Below are positions 8,197-17,417 of a stretch of 64,000 nt of DNA, piece by piece; position 1 is the stretch's first letter, and each line of letters opens with the position of its first letter. Both the position numbers and the translations under genes were made by a program. A model generated the notes under the pieces. The model worked only from the letters and a program-made list of their open reading frames with translations. It was not told the DNA's origin and ran no database searches. The stretch is from Parvibaculaceae bacterium Mf 1.05b.01 (GTDB taxonomy: Bacteria; Pseudomonadota; Alphaproteobacteria; Parvibaculales; Parvibaculaceae): contig BAOK01000001.1 of assembly GCA_000509225.1 (NCBI GenBank), positions 372,001 through 436,000 on the forward strand. The letters are read 5' to 3'.

Positions 8197-8889
8197 CTAG
8201 CGCAGATACTTCTCAAATATATCTACAGTTCGGGTGTTCGCGAGCGCTGCCGCGTCTGCGTTGTAGTGGGTGCCTTTGTGTCGGGCGAAGGCGTGTTCCT
8301 GACCTGCATAAGAGTGGATGGTGACCAGCGGAATGTCTTTTAGCCCGTCCTTGATCGTCGTCTGCGCTTCCTTGTTCACAAACCTGTCTTCTTCGGCAAT
8401 GTGCAGCATGGTCGGTTTTGAGATGTTGGATGCTTCGCCGAGTTTCTCATCAATGCCGACACCGTAATAGCCAACATTGCAGTCAGACGTTGAGCGGGTT
8501 GCCATCAGGTAGGTGAGGAGACCGCCGAGGCAAAAGCCCATGGTGCCCACTTTGCCGGTACATCCGTCCATACTTCGGATTGTTGCAAGGGATGTCTGTA
8601 GGTCTTCAACCGCTTTGTCGACATCAACGGCATAGTAGAGCGTGGCCGCCTTCTGCCATTCTTCATCGGTCTGATCGGTGAGCTCGACGCCCGGCTCCTG
8701 ACGCCAATAGAGGTCGGGGCAGAGGGCGAAATAGCCCCGATCCGCCCAGGCATCGCAATGGTCGCGCATGTCCTGATTGACCCCGAAGATCTCCTGAATG
8801 GCCAGGATGCCTGGCCCGGATTTGGCTTTTGGGACCGCCAGATAGGCCGAAAACTCTCCGTCCGTGCCTTTTATTGTGATGTTGGGCAT
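8197..8889 (-). CDS. dienelactone hydrolase family protein
   Basis: A 230-residue alpha/beta hydrolase. The nucleophile elbow is GFCLGG with Cys120, as in dienelactone hydrolase. The acid and base are likely in AEEDRFV and GQEHAFARH. Family members open lactones or cleave related esters in aromatic or carboxylic acid catabolism; the real substrate is not evident. The ATG has AAGGG upstream. The gene is divergent from the TetR gene at 8993, with a palindrome between them, so local repression is likely. Confidence 0.85.
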   Translation of the reverse strand: MPNITIKGTDGEFSAYLAVPKAKSGPGILAIQEIFGVNQDMRDHCDAWADRGYFALCPDLYWRQEPGVELTDQTDEEWQKAATLYYAVDVDKAVEDLQTSLATIRSMDGCTGKVGTMGFCLGGLLTYLMATRSTSDCNVGYYGVGIDEKLGEASNISKPTMLHIAEEDRFVNKEAQTTIKDGLKDIPLVTIHSYAGQEHAFARHKGTHYNADAAALANTRTVDIFEKYLR

Positions 8890-8914
8890 GTGTTTCCCTT
8901 TCTGCTTGAAAACA

Positions 8915-8935
8915 ATACGAACGATCGTCCATAAT
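8915..8935. promoter_or_regulatory. palindromic operator candidate between dienelactone hydrolase and TetR genes
   Basis: The 8-base palindrome ACGATCGT lies at 8921-8928, with partly symmetric flanks, in the 103-base space between divergent genes. TetR proteins commonly bind such sites next to their own gene. The assignment rests on position and symmetry. Confidence 0.45.
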
Positions 8936-8992
8936 TATTTCCGATATAACAATACCCGGTGCCAAACAGCAAGTGGGATTTGGAAGATCGCG

Positions 8993-9631
8993 ATGACGTC
9001 GAAACATACAGGCGCACAGATTGTTGATGGGCGGCGGGCGCGGGGCGCGCGGACACGCGAGGCTTTGGTCGCGGAAGCTGTTCAGCTGGCCTCTGTGGAG
9101 GGGCTTGAAGGGCTTTCGATCGCGCATCTTGCCGCTCGGATTGGAACCGCCAAGAGCAGTGTGCATGCCTCGTTTGGGTCTAAAGAAGCGCTGCAGGTTG
9201 CTGTCGTCGCACATACACGTGACATCCTGATCGACCTGGTGATCGCACCTGCCCTAAAAACGGAACCTGGCCTGCAGCGCCTGTCTGCCCTTGGTGAAGG
9301 ATGGATGTCCTACCTGGAACGCAAAACGTTTGAAGGCGGCTGTGTGTTGTCATCGGCTTCGCTTGAGATGGATGGACGGCCCGGACCCGCTCGGGACGCA
9401 ATCGCTGCTGTGATGCGGGAATGGCTCGATCTGCTGGAGGACAATATTGCCCGGGGTATCGCGAAGGGAGAGATCACGGCTGGTACAGATCCCGCCCAAC
9501 TTGCTTTTGCCCTGAATGCTGTCGGCATGGCGGCGAACTGGCAGAGCCAGCTTTTCGGCGAAACTTTCTCCTATGACACAGGACGGACTGGGTGGGCTCA
9601 GGTGCTTGCGCAGCATAAAACACCGTCCTGA
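8993..9631 (+). CDS. TetR-family transcriptional regulator
   Basis: A 212-residue regulator. Residues about 20-70 form the DNA-binding domain (REALVAEAVQLASVEGLEGL, then HLAARIGTAKSSVHASFGSKEAL), and the rest is a helical ligand-binding domain. The start at 8993 is chosen because an N-terminal arm of about 20 residues precedes the helix-turn-helix; longer in-frame starts add an unlikely Cys/Tyr-rich leader across the intergenic region. It probably represses itself and the divergent hydrolase gene through the 8921-8928 palindrome. Confidence 0.88.
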   Translation: MTSKHTGAQIVDGRRARGARTREALVAEAVQLASVEGLEGLSIAHLAARIGTAKSSVHASFGSKEALQVAVVAHTRDILIDLVIAPALKTEPGLQRLSALGEGWMSYLERKTFEGGCVLSSASLEMDGRPGPARDAIAAVMREWLDLLEDNIARGIAKGEITAGTDPAQLAFALNAVGMAANWQSQLFGETFSYDTGRTGWAQVLAQHKTPS

Positions 9632-9705
9632 CTGCAATGAGTCGATCTATGGGCGCTCAAATCTTCGTCTGTTAGTCTGGGGGACGGCAGATTCGGAGGT
9701 TCCTC

Positions 9706-10704
9706 GTGCCCAAACGCCAAGTTGAGATTACCGCGCCAAGCGGCTACGCGGCCACGCTCGCTGCTGTTGGTGAACAGTATGGCGGCGAAGACATTTACGC
9801 TGAACTGGGCGAAAACGACCGCTGCCTTGTGCGGATTGTCTGCGAAACCAATGTGGTTCAGACGATCATTGATGCGACGCACCGGGCGATGGGGAAGGAT
9901 GCACATTGGCGTCTGACGATCCTGCCTGTTGAAGCCGTTGTTGCGCCTGATCAGAGAAAGCCCGAGAAAGATCCCGAAGGGCGAACTTTCAGCTTTCGTG
10001 GGCGCTCTGCACCGCGGGAGGAAATTCTGCAAGCTGTCGAAAAAGGGACGGAGCTCGATGCTGACTTTCTCGTCCTGGTTGTTCTGTCCGCCGTCGTGGC
10101 CGCAGTCGGACTCATTAGCGACAATGTCGCGGCCCTCATTGGCGCAATGGTGATTGCACCGCTGCTTGGGCCCAATCTGGCGTTTGCGTTCGGGGTTGCA
10201 CTGGGCAAGCAGGACCTGATGCGCCGTGCCATGCTCACAAATGTGACAGGGCTTGGCATTGCCATCTTCTTTTCCATGATTTTGGGGAACATGTTGGGCG
10301 GGCCGTTTCAGTCGATTGAGATCACATCACGGTCCCTTGCTGGGTATGACACTATTGCCTTGGCATTGGCCGCAGGCGCGGCGGCGGTCTTTTCGCTGAC
10401 GACGGGTCTGTCCAGCGCACTTGTGGGGGTGATGGTCGCTGTCGCGATTATGCCACCGGCAGTGGTGCTCGGCCTTATGCTCGGGAGTGGTGATATGAAG
10501 TCAGCGGGCGGGGCTGCCATTTTGCTCGCGGTCAACATTGTCTGCATCAACCTGGCGGCCCAGATTGTTTTTGTTGCCAAGCGCATCTCGCCCCGAACAT
10601 GGAGCGAGAAAAAAGCATCTCAGAAAGCGCTGTGGACGAACTTCTCTGCCTGGGTGGTCTTACTCGGCGGCCTGGCGACCGGAATTTATTTCGCCGGTTG
10701 GTAG
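9706..10704 (+). CDS. DUF389 (TIGR00341-type) membrane protein
   Basis: A 332-residue protein starting at GTG with GGAGG seven bases upstream. The N-terminal 110 residues are soluble and ferredoxin-like. The rest has about six membrane helices with the characteristic DNVAALIGAMVIAPLLGPNLA segment of DUF389 proteins. Their role is unknown. The last 45 bases overlap the convergent PAS-GAF gene. Confidence 0.85.
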   Translation: MPKRQVEITAPSGYAATLAAVGEQYGGEDIYAELGENDRCLVRIVCETNVVQTIIDATHRAMGKDAHWRLTILPVEAVVAPDQRKPEKDPEGRTFSFRGRSAPREEILQAVEKGTELDADFLVLVVLSAVVAAVGLISDNVAALIGAMVIAPLLGPNLAFAFGVALGKQDLMRRAMLTNVTGLGIAIFFSMILGNMLGGPFQSIEITSRSLAGYDTIALALAAGAAAVFSLTTGLSSALVGVMVAVAIMPPAVVLGLMLGSGDMKSAGGAAILLAVNIVCINLAAQIVFVAKRISPRTWSEKKASQKALWTNFSAWVVLLGGLATGIYFAGW

Positions 10705-11715
10705 TGCCCAGAGGTTGTTTTGTTCTGGAGCGCTTATCAGATTGCCGATATGAGACGCCGCCGCCATAACAAGCATTTTGTCGCCCGCTGTCCAGGTTCT
10801 GGCCTTCTTTGTATCGAGGCAGCTCAACACACCTATGATTTTGCCCTCCTGACGAAACGGAGAATCAAGGGAGGCATGAGCGTAGTCATCGAGCGGGGCT
10901 CTGTTGCCCTGCACCTTGCCAAACGCGTGTTTGTCGAGATCATCAATCGCGATCACCCGCGACGTTTCGAGGATGGCTAGGTATTCGGTGAGGTCGGGCA
11001 GCACCATACTCTCAATTTCGATATGTGCTTGGGTTGCGCTCTGATAGGCGCTCGCTGCGGCGGCTTCGTTCAGAATGTTGCTTTTTACCCAGACAATGCA
11101 CCAATCAACTTCCAGAAGAGTGGCCACTGTCTGAGTGATGTGGTTGATCTCTGATGTAAGGTCTTTTTGCGTCTTGGTGTTTGCGGGTAAGGGGAATTTG
11201 GCAATTGCTTCCACGTAAGCATCCGCTTTTTGTTTCCGGGCGAACACTCTTTTGGTGAACATGTTGTCGCGTGTGGCGTTGCGCAGATACGCTGCTGTAT
11301 TGCCGTCTGACATGCGCTCGGCTGAAATTTCCAGAACCGTGTCGTCGGAGAATCGAATGCGGGAGGTCAGCTGTCCTGTGTCTGACAAGGTCGTCTTGAT
11401 GAATTTCATCAGCGCGTCCGGATCTGTTTCTGGCGAGAGCACACCGCGGACCTTCAGATTGTGCATGATGGACAACAGGTTTGACCCAGGCGTTAGAAGC
11501 GTGCTGGGTATCTTGTGGAGGTCAGCATATTGGCGATTTGCGGCGATGAGATCGAAATTCTTGTCCCAGACCGCAATGCCATAGATGCCATATTGGAACG
11601 CATCGGCAATGGTGCTTGAAGTTTCGCACGAGTTTACGGCCCCCGCCGCCATAGATTGGCGACTTTCTCTACCCCATTTGACCTTCTTTATGATGTCGAA
11701 CACACCATCACCCAA
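10660..11715 (-). CDS. PAS-GAF sensor protein without output domain
   Basis: A 351-residue cytoplasmic protein. Residues about 35-130 form a PAS-7-like domain (YGIYGIAVWDKNFDLIAANR), and residues about 190-330 resemble GAF (LLEVDWCIVWV, GKIIGVLSCLDTKKARTWTA). No kinase, GGDEF, HTH or other output domain follows, so it may act through a partner. The TTG at 11715 has GGTGGGGA upstream; GTG at 11703 and ATG at 11652 are possible alternatives. It ends inside the 3' end of the DUF389 gene on the other strand. Confidence 0.75.
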   Translation of the reverse strand: MGDGVFDIIKKVKWGRESRQSMAAGAVNSCETSSTIADAFQYGIYGIAVWDKNFDLIAANRQYADLHKIPSTLLTPGSNLLSIMHNLKVRGVLSPETDPDALMKFIKTTLSDTGQLTSRIRFSDDTVLEISAERMSDGNTAAYLRNATRDNMFTKRVFARKQKADAYVEAIAKFPLPANTKTQKDLTSEINHITQTVATLLEVDWCIVWVKSNILNEAAAASAYQSATQAHIEIESMVLPDLTEYLAILETSRVIAIDDLDKHAFGKVQGNRAPLDDYAHASLDSPFRQEGKIIGVLSCLDTKKARTWTAGDKMLVMAAASHIGNLISAPEQNNLWALPTGEINSGRQAAE

Positions 11716-11856
11716 TTATATCCCCACCCGGATGTGAACAAGAGTAGGTAGGGGCTGTTAATCAGTGCCTAACGAGCAGCTGGCAGACACGCGTTGTCGT
11801 AATCTGGTTAATCGTTTATGAGTGGGCCGCAAAACTGGTTCTCAAGAGGTGAATAA

Positions 11857-13518
11857 ATGGCGTCCTACCAATATGTTTATGTCATGGATGGTCTGTCCAA
11901 GACGTATCCTGGCGGCAAGCAGGTGTTCAGCGATATCCGCCTGTCCTTTCTGCCCGGCGCAAAAATTGGCGTGGTGGGGGTTAACGGGGCCGGGAAATCG
12001 ACGCTCTTGCGGGTGATGGCTGGCGTCGACAAGGAATTCACGGGCGAAGCCTGGTCAGCAGAGGGCGCGAAAGTGGGTTATTTGGCTCAGGAGCCCGAAC
12101 TTGACCCGGAAAAGGATGTGCTTGGCAATGTGATGAATGGTGTCGCTGAACAGCGGGCGATGCTTGATAAATACAATGAGCTTGCCATGAACTATTCCGA
12201 TGAAACGGCGGAAGAGATGGCCCGCCTTCAGGATATTATCGACGCGCAAAACCTCTGGGATCTGGATAGCCAGATCGAAATGGCCATGGATGCCTTGCGG
12301 TGCCCGGAGGGTGATGCGGATGTTACGAAACTTTCTGGCGGTGAGCGCCGCCGTGTTGCGCTCTGCCAGCTTTTGCTTGCGGCGCCTGACATTCTGTTGC
12401 TCGATGAGCCAACCAACCATCTGGATGCAGAGTCCGTCGCGTGGCTGCAAAACTATCTCGTAAACTATGCAGGTACGATTGTTCTGGTGACCCATGACCG
12501 GTATTTCCTCGACCAGGTGACTGGGTGGATACTCGAGATCGATCGCGGTCGTGGCATCCCATACGAAGGGAATTATTCGTCGTGGCTTGAGCAGAAGCAA
12601 AAGCGTCTGGAGCAGGAAGGCCGGGACGAGGCGTCACGGGAACGAACTTTGTCTCGCGAACTGGAGTGGATTCGGCAATCGCCCAAAGCCCGCCAGGCCA
12701 AGAGCAAGGCGCGTATCCGCGCCTATGACGATCTGCTGGAGGCTGCGGGCAAAGAGCAAAACGGGAAAGCACAGATTGTTATTCCTGTTGCCGAGCGCCT
12801 GGGCGGTGTTGTGATCGAGGCAGATCACCTCAATAAAGGTTTCGGAGATCGACTGCTGATTGATGATTTGAGCTTCGAGCTGCCACCCGGCGGTATTGTT
12901 GGTGTCATCGGTGCCAATGGTGCGGGTAAATCTACGCTCTTCAAGATGCTCACTGGTGATGAGCAACCAGACAGCGGTTCGATCAGAATTGGCGATACGG
13001 TGACGCTTGGATATGTGGACCAAAGTCGTGACGCGCTTGATCCCGATAAGAACGTCTGGGAGGAAATCTCTGGTGGCACGGACGTTATTGAGCTTGGCAA
13101 ACAGACCATGCCGAGCCGTGCCTATGTGGGCGCCTTTAACTTCAAAGGGGGTGACCAGCAGAAGAAGGTTGGACAGCTCTCAGGTGGGGAACGCAACCGT
13201 GTGCATCTGGCCAAGATGCTGAAGTCAGGCGCTAACCTTCTGTTGCTCGATGAACCGACCAATGATCTGGATGTGGATACGCTTCGGGCACTTGAAGATG
13301 CGTTGATTGATTTTGCTGGGTGCGCCGTGGTCATCAGCCATGATCGCTGGTTCCTGGACCGTATTGCGACACATATGCTTGCGTTTGAGGGCGACAGCCA
13401 CGTGGAGTGGTTTGAAGGAAACTATGCGGACTATGAGGAAGACCGAAAACGACGGTTGGGGGCAGCGGCTGAAGTGCCCCACCGCATCAAATATAAACGG
13501 TTCTCACGGAACGACTAG
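11857..13518 (+). CDS. ettA: energy-dependent translational throttle protein EttA (ABC-F)
   Basis: An ABC-F protein of 553 residues, close to the usual 555 for EttA. It has two ATPase domains: Walker [12 protein letters not shown] and [11 protein letters not shown], signatures LSGGERRRV and LSGGERNRV, and Walker [13 protein letters not shown] and [12 protein letters not shown]. The domains are joined by a charged linker. There are no membrane helices, as expected for a ribosome-binding factor that gates entry into the elongation cycle according to ATP:ADP ratio. A strong hairpin follows at 13529. Confidence 0.95.
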   Translation: MASYQYVYVMDGLSKTYPGGKQVFSDIRLSFLPGAKIGVVGVNGAGKSTLLRVMAGVDKEFTGEAWSAEGAKVGYLAQEPELDPEKDVLGNVMNGVAEQRAMLDKYNELAMNYSDETAEEMARLQDIIDAQNLWDLDSQIEMAMDALRCPEGDADVTKLSGGERRRVALCQLLLAAPDILLLDEPTNHLDAESVAWLQNYLVNYAGTIVLVTHDRYFLDQVTGWILEIDRGRGIPYEGNYSSWLEQKQKRLEQEGRDEASRERTLSRELEWIRQSPKARQAKSKARIRAYDDLLEAAGKEQNGKAQIVIPVAERLGGVVIEADHLNKGFGDRLLIDDLSFELPPGGIVGVIGANGAGKSTLFKMLTGDEQPDSGSIRIGDTVTLGYVDQSRDALDPDKNVWEEISGGTDVIELGKQTMPSRAYVGAFNFKGGDQQKKVGQLSGGERNRVHLAKMLKSGANLLLLDEPTNDLDVDTLRALEDALIDFAGCAVVISHDRWFLDRIATHMLAFEGDSHVEWFEGNYADYEEDRKRRLGAAAEVPHRIKYKRFSRND

Positions 13519-13528
13519 GCAGAAAAAA

Positions 13529-13557
13529 GGGCGGTCCATGGGACCGCCCAAAACATT
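13529..13557. terminator. bidirectional terminator between ettA and mlaC
   Basis: GGGCGGTCC (13529-13537) pairs perfectly with GGACCGCCC (13541-13549) around a three-base loop. A TTTT follows shortly on the + strand, and AAAAAA precedes the stem, giving a T run for transcripts on the - strand. It separates convergent ettA and mlaC. Confidence 0.8.
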
Positions 13558-13574
13558 TTCGGACTTGGAAAAGC

Positions 13575-14285
13575 CTACTGGATCGTCTCAGTGGCGACAG
13601 CGCTATCTGCTTCGGTTAGTTCAACATCTCTGTCTTGATTGGCTTGTGCAATCTGCGTTTCGATGTGTTCCAGCAGGGCTGAGAAGTTGCCGCCATTGTT
13701 GCGAATAACCGAAATAAAGGTTGAGCGTTGCTCCTGCGCCATCCAGATGCCCAAGACCTTTACGTCGAATACTTTGAACCCATCATCGGTCCTTAGAAGC
13801 CACCATTCGACAGGAACGGGTGCACGGCCAGTGGTGAACTCTATCTGGCTGCTGACGATGACCTCTTTGCCCCTGTTTCCCTTCGGCTGTGAGGAGAGAA
13901 CAGCGAACTGCTGGTCGGTATAGTCTGAAAGACGGCTGGCATAGACCTTGACGATGAATTCCTCAACCAATGTCAGATATTCTGCCTTTTGCTCTGCGGT
14001 GGGCGTCCGCGCATATTGACCCAATGCAAAAACACCGATCCGAGGGACGTCCATATTGCCCACGAACAAAGCGCGGAATTTTGTTTCAAGCGCCTGAGGC
14101 GTAAAGCCTTCCCGGCCGAGTATTTCAATCGCTTCTGATGCGATGTCATTGACGAAAGTTTCAGCTTGCTCATCCCTTGCGGCGTAGGCCGGCATTGCAA
14201 CGAAAGCCAGGCTTACCAGCACGAAAAGGCCAATGATGCTGCTGCGGCGCGCCGGGGAAGGGGTTTGCCATAATTGCCAAGTCAT
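13575..14285 (-). CDS. mlaC: MlaC-type phospholipid-binding periplasmic protein
   Basis: A 236-residue protein with a signal peptide (IIGLFVLVSLAFVAMPAYA). The mature part has the MlaC/Ttg2D pattern: FVNDIASEAIEIL near the start, FRALFVGNMDVPRIGVFALG, then QFAVLSSQPKGNRGKEVIV and a C-terminal GFKVFDVKVLGIWMAQEQRS. MlaC ferries phospholipids between the outer-membrane MlaA complex and the inner-membrane MlaFEDB transporter. mlaA lies immediately upstream in the same direction; mlaFED genes are not in the window. AGGAG precedes the ATG. Confidence 0.9.
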   Translation of the reverse strand: MTWQLWQTPSPARRSSIIGLFVLVSLAFVAMPAYAARDEQAETFVNDIASEAIEILGREGFTPQALETKFRALFVGNMDVPRIGVFALGQYARTPTAEQKAEYLTLVEEFIVKVYASRLSDYTDQQFAVLSSQPKGNRGKEVIVSSQIEFTTGRAPVPVEWWLLRTDDGFKVFDVKVLGIWMAQEQRSTFISVIRNNGGNFSALLEHIETQIAQANQDRDVELTEADSAVATETIQ

Positions 14286-14335
14286 GTCGTCAACTCTCCT
14301 ACCGCTTTGAACTATTTGTCGGCTTTGTTGAGCCG

Positions 14336-15130
14336 TTATTCGTCTGACGTGAAATTGATATTGGAGATGTCAGGCAGCGCGTCAACGTCGGTCACGCCGT
14401 TTTGAATTTCGTCCGCGCGGCTCTGTCTGTAGAGCGAGCGAATGGCAGCATAATAGTCGATTGAGGTGCGCTCAATTTCATCGAGTGTGTCGAGATTGCG
14501 GGCACGCAGATCAATGCCGTTTACAACAAAACGCGTCACAGGGATCGTGTAGGCTTCGTCCCATAGGATGTAGGTTAGGGGATCGAAGAAGCGGTCAACG
14601 CCGAAGCCCGCCAGGTCACGCGGCGGGGCAGGTCCGAGGAGCGGTGCATAGAAATAAGGGCCTTCACCAACACCATAAACCGCGAGAGTCTGTCCGAAGT
14701 CTTCGCCGTGGCGCGCGTATCCCCAACCCGTGGCTGGGTCGCCAAGCCCCAATACGCCAGCAGTCGTATTGATGCCAAATCTTGCTGTGGTGTCGCCAGC
14801 ACGGTCCCATTCTCCTTGGAGAAGGTCGTTGGCGAGGATGACTGGGCTCCGCAAATTGTCGAGGAAGTTGCGAACACCGTCTTTCGCAATAGTGGGCAAG
14901 ACGCCATCATAAATTTCAGCAGCGGGCCGGAGCAGGATGATGTCGAGGAAATTGTTGAGCTCAAAGAAATAGCGGTTCAAAGGCTCAATGGGGTCGTTTG
15001 CCTCTTCATAGGCAGCTACAGCGGCAGCGTCGCCTGTATCAGGACGGGTTGCGCATCCGGAAAGAATAACAGCCAGTCCGAAGACCGCGATCATTGCGCG
15101 AAGGGAGTTTCGGCCAAATTCGATGTTCAT
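14336..15130 (-). CDS. mlaA: outer-membrane lipoprotein MlaA (VacJ)
   Basis: A 264-residue lipoprotein with lipobox LSGC (Cys26). The VacJ signature is clear: NDPIEPLNRYFFELNNFLD, FLDNLRSPVILANDLLQGEW, then GDPATGWGYARHGEDFGQTLAVYGVGEGPY (in parts) and FFDPLTY. MlaA removes phospholipid from the outer leaflet of the outer membrane and passes it to MlaC, encoded 50 bases downstream. AGGA lies upstream of the ATG. Confidence 0.93.
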   Translation of the reverse strand: MNIEFGRNSLRAMIAVFGLAVILSGCATRPDTGDAAAVAAYEEANDPIEPLNRYFFELNNFLDIILLRPAAEIYDGVLPTIAKDGVRNFLDNLRSPVILANDLLQGEWDRAGDTTARFGINTTAGVLGLGDPATGWGYARHGEDFGQTLAVYGVGEGPYFYAPLLGPAPPRDLAGFGVDRFFDPLTYILWDEAYTIPVTRFVVNGIDLRARNLDTLDEIERTSIDYYAAIRSLYRQSRADEIQNGVTDVDALPDISNINFTSDE

Positions 15131-15456
15131 TTTGTTCCTACATCATCAATGTCGGCGCATCTGAAGCTGTCTTCATCTGCGCGATGTCACTCTCTACAGG
15201 TACGCTGTTGCTAGCACCTACCACATTAACTCGCCGTGAATATCGCCGGATTTTGCCGATTTGAGGGCGAACTAAAGGCTATATAGGGCGGGACTCACTA
15301 CAGAAAATACAAATCTTTGCTACCACGCTCAGAGCGCGGTTAACCAGCCTGCCGCGAGGCGGGCTGTTGGAAATCAGCACCATGTTGCCAAAATACCTCT
15401 GAAACTGGGGGGGATTTGGCGGTGTGACGCCCAGCCCATCAAATTCATCTTTTATT
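15131..15456. other. intergenic region mlaA to sahR-like gene
   Basis: About 325 bases between divergent transcription units, upstream of the sahR promoter. CTATAT occurs at 15279-15284, but I see no -35 partner at normal spacing. No small gene or structured RNA is evident. Confidence 0.4.
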
Positions 15457-15490
15457 TTGAGTTTGGATATAAAGATATGTATATATCTTT
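15457..15490 (+). promoter_or_regulatory. promoter overlapping a palindromic SahR/ArsR operator
   Basis: TTGAGT (15457-15462) and TATATA (15480-15485) are spaced by 17 bases. A perfect inverted repeat, AAAGATAT (15471-15478) and ATATCTTT (15483-15490) around a four-base centre, covers the end of the spacer and the -10. Binding there would block polymerase. The site is 55 bases ahead of the ArsR-methyltransferase gene and fits autoregulation and control of metF-metH. Confidence 0.72.
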
Positions 15491-15544
15491 CCTGTTGGTC
15501 TTTTTTCGTGGTGCTGATTCCCGGTGCCGAGAGTGAGGTGGTCT

Positions 15545-16519
15545 GTGGAGACATTGCTAACAGGGTTGCGCGCTGCAGGTGAGCCAACACGGCTTCGGCT
15601 GCTGATGTTGCTTGCCCGAAGCGAACTCACCGTTAGCGAGTTGACCCAGATATTGCGGCAGAGCCAGCCGCGTGTGAGCCGACATTTGAAGTTGCTTTGT
15701 GAGGCTGGGCTTTTGGACCGGTTCAGAGAGGGAAGCTGGGTATTCTATCGCCTTGCCACTCAAATCGGAGGTGGCGACCTTGTCCAGTTCCTGGTGCAGG
15801 CATTGCCAGCTGATGACCCGGTGGTTGCCCGTGATCTGGAGAGGTTGAAGTCGGTTAAGGAGGCGCGGGCTGAGCGCGCCGCTGCCTTTTTCAGAGAGAA
15901 TGCAGATGAGTGGGACCTGATCAGGGCACTTTATGTGCCGGAGATAAAAGTAGAGGAGGCGCTTTCTGCACTTGTGCCCGCGCCGCGACTAGACGCAATT
16001 CTCGATCTTGGAACGGGCACCGGGCGTATGCTCGAAATTTTTGCGGACAAGGCCGAACGCGCTGAGGGTGTTGATCTTAGTCCGGAAATGTTGGCGTTTG
16101 CTCGGACGCGATTGGACGATGCGGGACTCTCCCATGCACATGTTCGGCAGGGCGACATATTTGATCTGACGTTTGTGGATGGTGAGTTTGATCTCGTCAC
16201 GCTACATCAGGTCCTTCATTACTTGGATGATCCTGCGGCATCGATTCAGGAGGCTGCGAGGGTTCTCGCACCTGGCGGGCGTTTGCTGATTGCCGATTTT
16301 GCGCCGCACGATCTCGATTTCCTACGAGATGAACAGGCACATCGACGACTGGGGTTTGCTAAGGCAGAAATCAGCGATTGGTGCCGCAGTGCCGGGCTAG
16401 AAGTCGTGAACGAGGTTGCGCTTCCTCCAGACGGTGATGAGGCAAAGCTCACTGTGTTGATTTGGGCAGCGGAGAAGTCGGCGGAGACCGGCAGCGGTAA
16501 AAAAGGAGCGGCGACATGA
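15545..16519 (+). CDS. sahR: ArsR-family regulator fused to a methyltransferase domain (SahR-like)
   Basis: A 324-residue protein. Residues about 1-90 are an ArsR winged helix (AAGEPTRLRLLMLLARSELTV, LRQSQPRVSRHLKLLCEAGL). Residues about 140-290 are a class I SAM-binding fold (ILDLGTGTGRMLEIFADKAE, DLVTLHQVLHYLDDPAASIQ). Proteins of this build regulate methionine-cycle genes in alphaproteobacteria, sensing S-adenosylhomocysteine; that role is inferred from family and from metF-metH following in the same operon. The GTG at 15545 is chosen because GAGG lies six bases upstream; a GTG at 15524 has none. metF overlaps the stop by four bases. Confidence 0.82.
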   Translation: METLLTGLRAAGEPTRLRLLMLLARSELTVSELTQILRQSQPRVSRHLKLLCEAGLLDRFREGSWVFYRLATQIGGGDLVQFLVQALPADDPVVARDLERLKSVKEARAERAAAFFRENADEWDLIRALYVPEIKVEEALSALVPAPRLDAILDLGTGTGRMLEIFADKAERAEGVDLSPEMLAFARTRLDDAGLSHAHVRQGDIFDLTFVDGEFDLVTLHQVLHYLDDPAASIQEAARVLAPGGRLLIADFAPHDLDFLRDEQAHRRLGFAKAEISDWCRSAGLEVVNEVALPPDGDEAKLTVLIWAAEKSAETGSGKKGAAT

Positions 16520-17403
16520 GTTCCCTGGGAGATAGATTTAGAGGACGGGACGATGTGCGTGTCTCGTTTGAGTTTTCTCCACCCAAGACAGCTGAGGCGG
16601 AGCAAAAACTCTGGACGGCCATTGAACGTTTGGCACCGCTGCGCCCAGCCTTTGTGTCAGTGACTTATGGGGCTGGCGGCAGCACACGCGAACGGACCCA
16701 TTCCACCGTCAAGCGCATGGTGAATGAGACCGACTTGAAACCCGCCGCGCATCTGACATGCGTAGGGGCTTCGAAAGCGCAAGTGGATGCTGTTATTCAG
16801 GGCTACTGGGATGCCGGTGTTCGGCACATCGTTGCAATTCGCGGCGACATGCCGGATATGCAAGGTCCTTACAAAGCGCACGAGGACGGGTATTTGAGCA
16901 CGGCGGATCTTGTCCACGGTATCAAGGCCATCGGCGACTTTGAGGTAACCGTCAGTATCTATCCTGAGCGGCATCCTGAGAGTGTGAGCTTTGACCATGA
17001 TATTGATTTGTTGAAAGCAAAGATTGATCAAGGTGCCTCCCGTGCCATCGCACAATTTGCGTTTGAGACGGAGCATTATGAGCGCCTGCTGGAGCGGGTC
17101 AGGAAAGCGGGTATCGATATTCCGATCATTCCGGGCATCATGCCGACGACGAATTTTAAGGGTGTCGTTCGGATGGCTGAACGCTGTGGCGCGACAATCC
17201 CGGGTTGGTTAGCCGCCTACTATGATGGTCTTGATGATGAACTGCCGACGCGTCGGCTGATCGCGGCAACGGTTGCTGCAGAACAGGTTCATGACCTTGA
17301 GCGCTTAGGCTTTAGGGATTTCCATCTCTACACGTTGAACCAGGCTGATCTTACCTATGCAATTTGCCATATCCTGGGCTACAAGCCCCTCGCGGTTTCT
17401 TGA
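16516..17403 (+). CDS. metF: 5,10-methylenetetrahydrofolate reductase
   Basis: Flavoenzyme of 295 residues that reduces 5,10-methylene-THF to 5-methyl-THF, the methyl donor for MetH. Typical features are [13 protein letters not shown] near the N-terminus, [43 protein letters not shown] and [16 protein letters not shown] precedes the ATG, which overlaps the regulator's stop (ATGA). It lies directly ahead of the metH genes, so the methyl donor and its consumer are co-expressed. Confidence 0.96.
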   Translation: MSSLGDRFRGRDDVRVSFEFSPPKTAEAEQKLWTAIERLAPLRPAFVSVTYGAGGSTRERTHSTVKRMVNETDLKPAAHLTCVGASKAQVDAVIQGYWDAGVRHIVAIRGDMPDMQGPYKAHEDGYLSTADLVHGIKAIGDFEVTVSIYPERHPESVSFDHDIDLLKAKIDQGASRAIAQFAFETEHYERLLERVRKAGIDIPIIPGIMPTTNFKGVVRMAERCGATIPGWLAAYYDGLDDELPTRRLIAATVAAEQVHDLERLGFRDFHLYTLNQADLTYAICHILGYKPLAVS

Positions 17404-17417
17404 AGGAGGAACGCATC

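Noticed and set aside
15131-15456. A SAM or SAH riboswitch ahead of the methionine operon
   Set aside because: No recognisable riboswitch core was seen; the palindrome over the promoter points to protein control.
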